Part shown: positions 57,969-64,000 of the stretch, in pieces
Layout of the letters: each line of letters opens with the position of its first letter
Position numbering within the stretch: position 1 is the first letter of the stretch
NCBI RefSeq assembly: GCF_900109115.1
Contig: NZ_FNYV01000014.1
Coordinates: 1 to 64,000 of the forward strand
From: Micromonospora phaseoli
Lineage (GTDB): Bacteria > Actinomycetota > Actinomycetes > Mycobacteriales > Micromonosporaceae
DNA: 64,000 nt
Reading direction: 5' to 3'
The notes under the pieces: generated by a model
The model's input: only the letters and a program-made list of their open reading frames with translations
The model's database searches: none
What the model was told of the DNA's origin: nothing
Position numbers and translations under genes: made by a program

Positions 57969-57988
57969 GTCACTTCACTCGAAGTGAC
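57969..57988. promoter_or_regulatory. inverted repeat in the gap before the conservon operon
   Basis: GTCACTT-CACTCG-AAGTGAC, 7-bp arms, about 120 bases before the first gene of the sensor operon; a further GTGACGTGGAGTCAC-like sequence overlaps it on the left. It may be an operator. The rest of the 360-bp gap (57755-58110) shows no gene, only a GGAGGAGA ribosome site at its end. Confidence 0.4.
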
Positions 57989-58110
57989 GCAAACCTGACC
58001 GTCGCAGACCAACCCCAAGCCATCCGCGTCGATTAGTTTTCCGGTCCGGCGCACGGGACCGGCTCGTCGACGCCGTCGGAGAACCCGCGCCATCGCCGGA
58101 GGAGACAACC

Positions 58111-59286
58111 ATGACCGTTCCCGCTCCGCGGGTCCGTCGCCGGCCCCCGACACCGGGCCGGCTGTTGCCGCTGCTACTCGCCACCGCGCTGCTGCTGCCG
58201 GTGGCGTTCCTCGTCGTACAGTCCCACCGGCTCATCGACAGCGACCGAGAGGTCGTCGAGCGGGAACGACTCGGCGTCGAGTACCTCCGCGCCCTCGGCC
58301 CGGTGACCAATGCGCTGGTCGACGCACAGAGCGCCGCCGTGACCGGCCGGACGCTGCCCCGGGACACCCTCGACAAGGCGGTGGAGCAGGCCGCGGCGGT
58401 CGATGTCCGGGTCGGCGCCGAGTTGAACACCAGTGAGCGGTGGGCCGGGCTCCGCGCGAAGCTGGAGGCGCTGCCCGAACGTTCGCTGGCCGACCCCGAG
58501 GCCGCCTTCACCACCTACGGCGAGGTCACCGACCTGCTGCTGGCCCTGCACGGCAAGGTCCGGGAAACCTCCGGCCTGATCCGGGACTCCGGTGCCGACT
58601 CGTACTTCCTCCAGGACGGCGTCGGGGAGGAGATGCCCGAGGCGATGGTCAACGCCGGCCGGCTCACCGACCTGGCCGTACTGATCAACCGGCGGCCGGC
58701 CACCGACCGGATCCAGTCCCTCAGCCAGCTGGCCACCCTCCGCAGCGCCGCCGTCCAGCCCGCCAACGACCTGGCCAACAACCTTCGGGCGGTGGTGGAC
58801 AGCACCGAGAGCGCCGACCTGGGCGCCAGCGTGCTCACCCCCTTCGACGCCTACCAGCGGGCCGTCGAGGCGATGGCGCTGTACGCCCAGCCGACCGACC
58901 GCGCCGGCACCGTCGACACGACCCGGCTCATCGCGGCCCGCAACGAGGCACAGACGGCCGCTCAGCTGCTCCAACCGGTTCTCCTCGACGAGATCGACCG
59001 GCTGCTGACGGAACGGATCGACCAGATGGACCGCGACGGCCTGCTGGTCCTCGGCGCGGGCAGCCTCGCCCTCCTGCTCCTGCTGGCCCTCGCGGCGAAC
59101 ATCTGGGTGTCCCGTCCGAGGGACACTTCCGCCGGGACCGAAGCGGACAGCGGCGAGCCCGTCGAAGCGCCTCGATCCACCGGCACGCGGTGGGAGCCCG
59201 TGACGACGCGCCCGGCGAGCGAGCTACAGCCGCTGGGACAGGCCCACGAGCCGGACCGGTGGAGGCCCTTCGATGCTGCTCGATAG
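58111..59286 (+). CDS. two-helix extracytoplasmic sensor protein without output domain
   Basis: 391 residues: helix 1 at about 18-38 ('LLPLLLATALLLPVAFLVVQ'), a helical outer domain of about 270 residues ('SHRLIDSDREVVERERLGVE', 'ADSYFLQDGVGEEMPEAMVN'), helix 2 at about 312-332 ('GLLVLGAGSLALLLLLALAA') and a short cytoplasmic tail. The plan is that of a chemoreceptor or histidine kinase sensor with the signalling part missing. GGAGGAGA precedes the ATG. The gene overlaps the kinase gene by 14 bases, so it is the first gene of the conservon operon and may act as co-sensor. The outer domain is not assigned to a known family. Confidence 0.8.
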   Translation: MTVPAPRVRRRPPTPGRLLPLLLATALLLPVAFLVVQSHRLIDSDREVVERERLGVEYLRALGPVTNALVDAQSAAVTGRTLPRDTLDKAVEQAAAVDVRVGAELNTSERWAGLRAKLEALPERSLADPEAAFTTYGEVTDLLLALHGKVRETSGLIRDSGADSYFLQDGVGEEMPEAMVNAGRLTDLAVLINRRPATDRIQSLSQLATLRSAAVQPANDLANNLRAVVDSTESADLGASVLTPFDAYQRAVEAMALYAQPTDRAGTVDTTRLIAARNEAQTAAQLLQPVLLDEIDRLLTERIDQMDRDGLLVLGAGSLALLLLLALAANIWVSRPRDTSAGTEADSGEPVEAPRSTGTRWEPVTTRPASELQPLGQAHEPDRWRPFDAAR

Positions 59287-61840
59287 CCTCCGGATCCGGG
59301 GCAAGCTGACCCTGCTGGTGATCATTCCCCTGCTCTGCATGCTGGGACTGACCCTCCCGGTGGTCTGGGAACGGACCGGCGTGGCCCAGCGGGCCGGCGA
59401 GATCGACAGCACCGTCCAGGTCGCCAGCCGGGTCGGCACCCTGCTTCAGCACCTCCAGCGGGAACGCATGCTCGCCATCGGTCTGCTTCTCGGGCAGGTC
59501 CAGCGCAGCGAACTGGTGCAGGAGATCGCCGAGGTGGACGACCGGGTGGTCGACCTGCGCATCGAGTTCGGCGACGAACTGCCCGCCGAGGTGGCCGGCG
59601 CCCTCGACGGTGTCAAACGGCTGGCCGAGGTCCGCACGGCGGTGCAGGCCGGACAGGCCCGCCCAGAGCAGGTCATCGGCGCGTACGGGCCGGTCCATGT
59701 CGCCCTGATCGACTCGTTGCGGCTGCCCTACGACGTGGACACCCGTACCCCGGCCGGCAAGCAGGTGCTGGCACTGGACGGCATCCTGCGCAAGAGCGAG
59801 GGGCTCAGTAGCGGCGGCGCCCTGATCGTGCTGATCGCCGCCTCCCCCGACCCGCAGCAGCTCGCCACCGCGTTCGTGGCCAACATGGCGACCCTGCAGG
59901 CGGACAGCAACAGAATGCTCGGCCTGCTCACCCCCGAGCAGCAGGAGCTGGTGAACATCGAGCAGACCGCGGTGGATGCTCGGACCAGTCCGGAATTCCT
60001 CGAGCAGAGCGCGCTGGACCCGGTGGCCGCGGTCGCCGGCAGGCCCCTGGAGGCGCTCTTCCCGACCGTCTCCTCACTGGTCACCCTCGGTCAGTTCGTG
60101 GAGAAGAAGCTGGTCGCCGACGTCACCGCCGAGGTGCGCGCGCAACGACAGGCGGCGCTGACCGCGGCGTACTGGGTGACGGCCCTGGTCGCGTCGACCC
60201 TGCTCGTCGTCGTGCTGCTCGCCCTGGCGATCGGTCGTACGGTCACCGGACCGCTGACCCGGCTCACCCGCTCCGCCGACCGGGTCGCCCGGGTGGCCGA
60301 GTCCGAGCTGGTCCGGGTCGCCGACGACGAGACCGACAACGCCCAGCCGGTTCGTCTCGACCCGGTCGACGTACGGGCCCGGGACGAGATCGGTGACCTG
60401 GCCCGCGCCTTCGAACGGGTGCAGAACACGGCCGCCCGGCTGGTGGAACGGCAGGCCGCCAGCCGCCGCAACGTCGCCCAGATGTTCGGCCACGTCGGTC
60501 GGCGTACCCAGAACCTGGTCGGTCGTCAGATCGCCCTGATCGACCGGCTGGAGCAGCAGGAGACCGAGCCGGGACGGCTGGAGAACCTGTACCGGCTCGA
60601 CCACATCTCCAGCCGGCTACGACGCAACGCGGGCAACCTCGTGGTGCTCTCCGGTGCGGCCGGCGACGTCGCGCACGTCGCACCGGTTCCGCTGACCGAC
60701 GTGGTCCGGCTGGCCCTCGGCGAGATCGAGGACTACACCCGGGTGGACCTGCAGATACCGACCGAGGTCGCGGCGGCGCCGGCGATCATCGGCGATCTGG
60801 TGCTGGCGCTCGCCGAGTTGATGGAGAACGCCACTGTCTTCTCGCCGCCGCACACGCGGGTCGTGGTCGGCGGCGAACTCAACGAGGACGGTGTGCAGCT
60901 GACCGTGGTCGACCACGGGATCGGCATGACGGAGGCACGGCTGACCGACGAGAACGCGCGGCTCACCCGACGGGAGCGACTCGACCTCGCCCCGACCGAG
61001 GTGCTCGGGCTGTTCGTGGTGGGCCGGTTGGCCCGCCGGCACGGCTGGCAGATCGCCCTCGTCGCGACCCCCGGCGGTGGCGTCACCGCCGTGCTGCGGA
61101 TCCCCCGGTCGTCGCTGGTGGTCACGGCCCCCGAGCAGGCCGGTCTCCCGGCCGTCGCGGTCGGCCGGGCCGCCCCCGCGGCCACCCCGCCGGTCCGGTA
61201 CCAGCCCGAGCCGGCAGTGGTACCCGGCGAGGGGGCGCTGGCGACGGCCGGCGCGGGCCGTTCGACGACCGACTCCTCGGCGGCGCCCGGCTTCGACCAC
61301 AGGTTGCTCAGCCGCGCCACCGAGAGCATCGAGCTGGCCGAGTCCTGGGACGCCTTCGCCACCAGCCTGGAAGCCGCCCCGTCCACCGACGCGGAGCCGG
61401 CCACCGCCACCGGCTTCGAGCCGGTGTCGCAGGTGTCGACCGCCCCGCCCGCCCCGATGCCGGGCGTCCGGCAGCGGGTCCCGGGGGCCAGCCTGCCGAG
61501 GACGGCACCCCGGGTCGGTCCGGTGGACGCCACCGACGCCGACCCGGTCGCCGCCCGTACCGCCGTCGAGGAGTTCGAGTCGGGGGTACGCCGGGCCGAG
61601 CAGAGCCAGGCCGGCGGGCCCGAGCCGGTCGCGCCGCCCTCCCCGGCCGGCCTGTCACGGCTGTCCCGGCGGGTTCCGGGCGCGAACCTGATCGCTGCGC
61701 TACCCCAGCAACCGATCAGTCAGGACCCGGGCGACCCAGCCGAGGTCCGCGACCGCATCAACGCGTTCGAGACGGGCGTGGCCCGGGCTCTGCGCGATGT
61801 CCGTACCGACCGCAGCGACGAAGAAGGAACGCCACGGTGA
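59273..61840 (+). CDS. cvnA: conservon histidine kinase-like sensor CvnA (NIT-HAMP-HATPase)
   Basis: 855 residues. Helix 1 at about 12-32, an outer NIT (nitrate/nitrite-type) domain to about 290, helix 2 ('AAYWVTALVASTLLVVVLLA'), HAMP ('GRTVTGPLTRLTRSADRVAR'), a dimerisation region with 'LDHISSRLRRNAGN', and an ATPase domain with N-box 'ELMENATVFSPPHT' and G-box 'VVDHGIGMTE'. The C-terminal 230 residues are a disordered P/A-rich tail that ends in a short acidic and basic segment. CvnA proteins work with roadblock, DUF742 and Ras-like partners rather than a response regulator. The ATG at 59273 overlaps the sensor gene; its stop overlaps cvnB. Confidence 0.92.
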   Translation: MLLDSLRIRGKLTLLVIIPLLCMLGLTLPVVWERTGVAQRAGEIDSTVQVASRVGTLLQHLQRERMLAIGLLLGQVQRSELVQEIAEVDDRVVDLRIEFGDELPAEVAGALDGVKRLAEVRTAVQAGQARPEQVIGAYGPVHVALIDSLRLPYDVDTRTPAGKQVLALDGILRKSEGLSSGGALIVLIAASPDPQQLATAFVANMATLQADSNRMLGLLTPEQQELVNIEQTAVDARTSPEFLEQSALDPVAAVAGRPLEALFPTVSSLVTLGQFVEKKLVADVTAEVRAQRQAALTAAYWVTALVASTLLVVVLLALAIGRTVTGPLTRLTRSADRVARVAESELVRVADDETDNAQPVRLDPVDVRARDEIGDLARAFERVQNTAARLVERQAASRRNVAQMFGHVGRRTQNLVGRQIALIDRLEQQETEPGRLENLYRLDHISSRLRRNAGNLVVLSGAAGDVAHVAPVPLTDVVRLALGEIEDYTRVDLQIPTEVAAAPAIIGDLVLALAELMENATVFSPPHTRVVVGGELNEDGVQLTVVDHGIGMTEARLTDENARLTRRERLDLAPTEVLGLFVVGRLARRHGWQIALVATPGGGVTAVLRIPRSSLVVTAPEQAGLPAVAVGRAAPAATPPVRYQPEPAVVPGEGALATAGAGRSTTDSSAAPGFDHRLLSRATESIELAESWDAFATSLEAAPSTDAEPATATGFEPVSQVSTAPPAPMPGVRQRVPGASLPRTAPRVGPVDATDADPVAARTAVEEFESGVRRAEQSQAGGPEPVAPPSPAGLSRLSRRVPGANLIAALPQQPISQDPGDPAEVRDRINAFETGVARALRDVRTDRSDEEGTPR

Positions 61841-62307
61841 CCAGCCCCCACGTACACGAGAATCTCGACCACCCGAACCTTCCGGGCGGTGACCTCAGCC
61901 CTGAGGCGCGCACCTTCAACTGGCTCCTGGACTCCTTCACCACCGGCACGGCGGGAGTGCTGGAGGCGATCGCCGTGTCGTCGGACGGGCTGCTGATGGC
62001 CATGTCCGCGATCAAGGACCGGTCCAACGCGGAGCGTCTCGCCGCGGTCGTCTCCGGCATGACCAGCCTGGCTGGCGGTGCGGCCAGTTGGTACGCGCTG
62101 GGCGGGCTCAACCGGGTCGTGGTGGACATGGCCGAGGGTTACCTGCTGATCAGCGCGATCAGCAGTGGCTCGGTGCTCGGTGTGGTCGCCGACCGGTCGG
62201 CAAACCTGGGCACCGTCGCCTACGAGATGACCCTCTTCGCCGGACGGGCCGGTGGCGCGCTGACTCCGCGCCTCATCGCCGAACTCAAGAACTCCGTTCA
62301 GCAATGA
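61837..62307 (+). CDS. cvnB: roadblock/LC7 protein CvnB
   Basis: A 156-residue protein with a roadblock/LC7 domain: 'FNWLLDSFTTGTAGVLEAIA' helix, 'VSSDGLLMAMSA', 'AAVVSGMTSLAGGAASWYAL' and 'EGYLLISAISSGSVLGVVAD'. Such domains act on small GTPases as GAP-like or scaffold factors, and CvnB is thought to interact with CvnA and CvnD. The GTG at 61837 overlaps the cvnA stop as GTGA, showing translational coupling. Cytoplasmic. Confidence 0.93.
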   Translation: MTSPHVHENLDHPNLPGGDLSPEARTFNWLLDSFTTGTAGVLEAIAVSSDGLLMAMSAIKDRSNAERLAAVVSGMTSLAGGAASWYALGGLNRVVVDMAEGYLLISAISSGSVLGVVADRSANLGTVAYEMTLFAGRAGGALTPRLIAELKNSVQQ

Positions 62308-62786
62308 ATCCCGACGCCGCCGGTGCGGAGCAGGATCCGGTGGTCCGGATCCGGCCCTACCTGCGCGAGTGCTCCCCGGCCGGCTCCGCCGGGCCGGTGG
62401 GGGTACCGGCGGCGGTCGGATCGGAGCCCGAGGCGGCAGGGCCGGCCGGACCCCGCCCTTTTGTGCTCACCGCCGGCCGGGTGGCCGGAGCGGACCCCAC
62501 GATCGGCCTGGAGACCCAGGTGACCGCCCGGTCGACCGCCGAACCGTGGAGTGCCACCGCCGCCCGGTTGGCCCCGGAACTCCAGGCGATCGTGGCACTC
62601 TGCGGCGAGCCGATCTCGATAGCCGAGATCTCCGCCAGGACCCGGTTGCACTTCGGCGTGACCCGGGTGCTGGTGGGCGACCTGCGGGCCGCCGGCCATC
62701 TGGACGTACACGTCACCGACGCCGACGAGGCCCTCGACCCCGACGTCATCCTGCGAGTGATTGATGGACTCCGTGCAATCTCCTGA
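62304..62786 (+). CDS. cvnC: DUF742 protein CvnC
   Basis: 160 residues: 'VVRIRPYL' (the usual RPY start), a P/A/G-rich stretch, 'PRPFVLTAGRVAG', and the DUF742 core 'LCGEPISIAEISARTRLHFG' and 'TRVLVGDLRAAGHLDVHV', a winged-helix-like module. CvnC is the third conservon part, with no known enzymatic activity. The ATG at 62304 overlaps the cvnB stop as ATGA. Cytoplasmic; probably binds the GTPase or roadblock protein. Confidence 0.92.
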   Translation: MNPDAAGAEQDPVVRIRPYLRECSPAGSAGPVGVPAAVGSEPEAAGPAGPRPFVLTAGRVAGADPTIGLETQVTARSTAEPWSATAARLAPELQAIVALCGEPISIAEISARTRLHFGVTRVLVGDLRAAGHLDVHVTDADEALDPDVILRVIDGLRAIS

Positions 62787-63561
62787 CTGGCCGGTCGCCC
62801 CGCAGGGCGCGCTCGCCGCCAACAGCGCCGCGGCCCGCTACGGCGGCCCCGCACCGACGACACCGCCGTCCATCGGACGGGCCACACCGCCGGCCCCACC
62901 GCCGGCCCATCCACCGGCCCCACCGCCGGCCCATCCACCGGCCCCACCGCCGTACCGGCCGCCGGCCACGACACCGACCGCGACCGGTACGCGGCGCGCC
63001 ACGCCGCCGATCCCGGTCAAGATCCTGGTGGCGGGTGGTTTCGGGGTCGGCAAGACGACCACCGTGGGCTCGATCTCGGAGATCGCTCCGCTGACCACCG
63101 AGGCGGAGATGACCACGGCCGGGATCGGTATCGACGATCCGGGACAGCGCTCCGGCAAGACCACGACCACGGTGGCGATGGATTTCGGCTGCGTCACCAT
63201 CGACCGGAGCCTGAAGCTCTACCTGTTCGGCACGCCGGGGCAGAGCCGCTTCGGCTTCATGTGGGACGACCTGGCTCGGGGGGCGCTCGGCGCACTGGTG
63301 GTGGTCGACAGCGCCCGGCTGGACGACTGCTACGCGGCGATCGACTTCTTCGAACGGGCCGGCCTGCCCTTCGTCATCGGGGTGAACGCCTTCGACGGGC
63401 GGCTGGCACACGATCTCGGCGCGATCCGGTGGGCCCTCGCGATCGGCGAACATGTGCCTCTGGTGCAGTTCGACGCCCGTGACCGACTATCGGTAAGGGA
63501 CGCCCTGCTGGTCGTCCTGGATCGGGCACTGGAGCGGGCCACCCGGGAGAAACGGGCCTGA
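62764..63561 (+). CDS. cvnD: conservon Ras-like GTPase CvnD
   Basis: 265 residues. A proline/alanine-rich N-terminus of about 75 residues contains repeats of PPAPPPAHP coded by tandem DNA repeats (about 62888-62950). The GTPase domain has Walker A 'VAGGFGVGKTTTVGS' (Lys97), a G3 region 'LFGTPGQSRFGFMWDDL' and, instead of NKxD, 'GVNAFDGRL', which keeps Asn and Asp. CvnD-type proteins bind GTP and cycle with help from CvnB. The ATG at 62764 overlaps cvnC by 23 bases. The N-terminal extension may bind partners or the membrane; this is unusual in length but not in kind. Confidence 0.92.
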   Translation: MDSVQSPDWPVAPQGALAANSAAARYGGPAPTTPPSIGRATPPAPPPAHPPAPPPAHPPAPPPYRPPATTPTATGTRRATPPIPVKILVAGGFGVGKTTTVGSISEIAPLTTEAEMTTAGIGIDDPGQRSGKTTTTVAMDFGCVTIDRSLKLYLFGTPGQSRFGFMWDDLARGALGALVVVDSARLDDCYAAIDFFERAGLPFVIGVNAFDGRLAHDLGAIRWALAIGEHVPLVQFDARDRLSVRDALLVVLDRALERATREKRA

Positions 63562-63602
63562 GCCGACCGGCTCGCGGCCTCTCGTGGGAAGGGGTGAGGC
63601 GG

Positions 63603-64000
63603 ATGAGGGGCGGATTGGACGAGACCCTGGATCGGATGCGACGCCGCGAAGAGGCGCTGCGCCGACGGTCCACGGAACCGACCATCACGGGCGCAGATCA
63701 GCCCGGTCCGGAGCCGGGCTACGCACCCGGCTCCGACCTGAGCCGGGCCGAGCGTCGAAATGCGGAGATCGGTCGAGCCGGCGCCCACGAACCGGCCCAC
63801 GAGGCACCGCCACGGCATGTGGTGGAGGATGTCGCCGAGGCGCTGCGCGAGGCCGTGGCGGCCCACCCGGGTGCGGCCGTCACCGCCCGCGTCGAGCACG
63901 ACGGGCAGGCGTACGACCTGCGGGTGGCCTGGACCGACCAGGAGGTCACGGCCACCGCGCAGCCGGCCGCGCCGCCGCCGGCCTGGCCGCTGTCGGTGAA
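63603..64000 (+). CDS. hypothetical protein downstream of the conservon (3' end outside window)
   Basis: 132 codons are present, with no stop before the window ends. The start is the ATG at 63603 after a G-rich ribosome site (GGGTGAGG). The N-terminus is a charged helix ('LDETLDRMRRREEALRRRS'), then a polar linker, then 'HVVEDVAEALREAVAAHPGA' and 'TARVEHDGQAYDLRVAWT', which may begin a small alpha/beta domain. It is 41 bases after cvnD and likely in the same operon. I do not recognise the family. Confidence 0.6.
   Translation, partial: MRGGLDETLDRMRRREEALRRRSTEPTITGADQPGPEPGYAPGSDLSRAERRNAEIGRAGAHEPAHEAPPRHVVEDVAEALREAVAAHPGAAVTARVEHDGQAYDLRVAWTDQEVTATAQPAAPPPAWPLSV

Overview
The window is 64 kb of very GC-rich, densely coding DNA with G/C-ended codons, frequent GTG and TTG starts and many leaderless genes. 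A mycothiol synthase, a GlnR regulator, a Nur-type nickel regulator, a conservon (cvn) operon and actinobacterial families such as DUF1416, DUF2993, DUF742 and DUF4232 place it in the Actinomycetota. Intergenic repeats of the type I associate with Micromonospora make a Micromonosporaceae chromosome the best guess. I see no tRNA, rRNA, insertion sequence, prophage or CRISPR array. The region looks like core chromosome, and several gene orders resemble those I remember around glnR, mshD, cysA and nur, and around groEL2, csp and thrC, in Streptomyces.

Layout. 1-6 kb: end of an alpha/beta hydrolase, an asparaginase, a beta-keto acid cleavage enzyme, then ygfZ, a Nur-like regulator, a PabC-like enzyme, a nitrobindin-like protein, a 34-residue membrane protein and a DsrE protein. 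6-10 kb: an SCP2-like protein, a glycogen debranching-type glucosidase and an orphan winged-helix regulator with a membrane-anchored partner. 10-20 kb: a large secreted kelch subtilase; sseA-DUF1416 behind a cysteine-type leader peptide; DUF2993 and membrane proteins; glnR; a polysaccharide deacetylase. 20-31 kb: mshD, a Nudix enzyme, an oxidoreductase, a phosphate block (Pit, DUF47, PPK2, with a PHO-box-like site), a DinG helicase, an AI-2E-type exporter and a GroES-like protein. 31-42 kb: PrsW protease, FUSC and HD proteins, GlcD, GlpD and a membrane-embedded subtilase. 42-53 kb: groEL under two CIRCE operators, a cold-shock protein, acetyltransferases, PaaN, and a threonine synthase homologue behind a SAM-I riboswitch. 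53-64 kb: a lipoprotein, a hydrolase-ABC fusion with its permease, and a five-gene sensor/conservon operon; the last gene runs off the window.

The most interesting signals are regulatory. The SAM-I aptamer before thrC overlaps the ribosome binding site, which suggests that this ThrC works in methionine synthesis. A leaderless Cys-codon-rich leader peptide precedes sseA. Two copies of a 70-bp palindrome with a conserved loop lie in opposite orientation and sit at gene ends; a related hairpin carries a G-quadruplex-like tract. About two dozen genes have a TANNNT -10 box 6-8 nt before the start codon, which I used to choose several starts.
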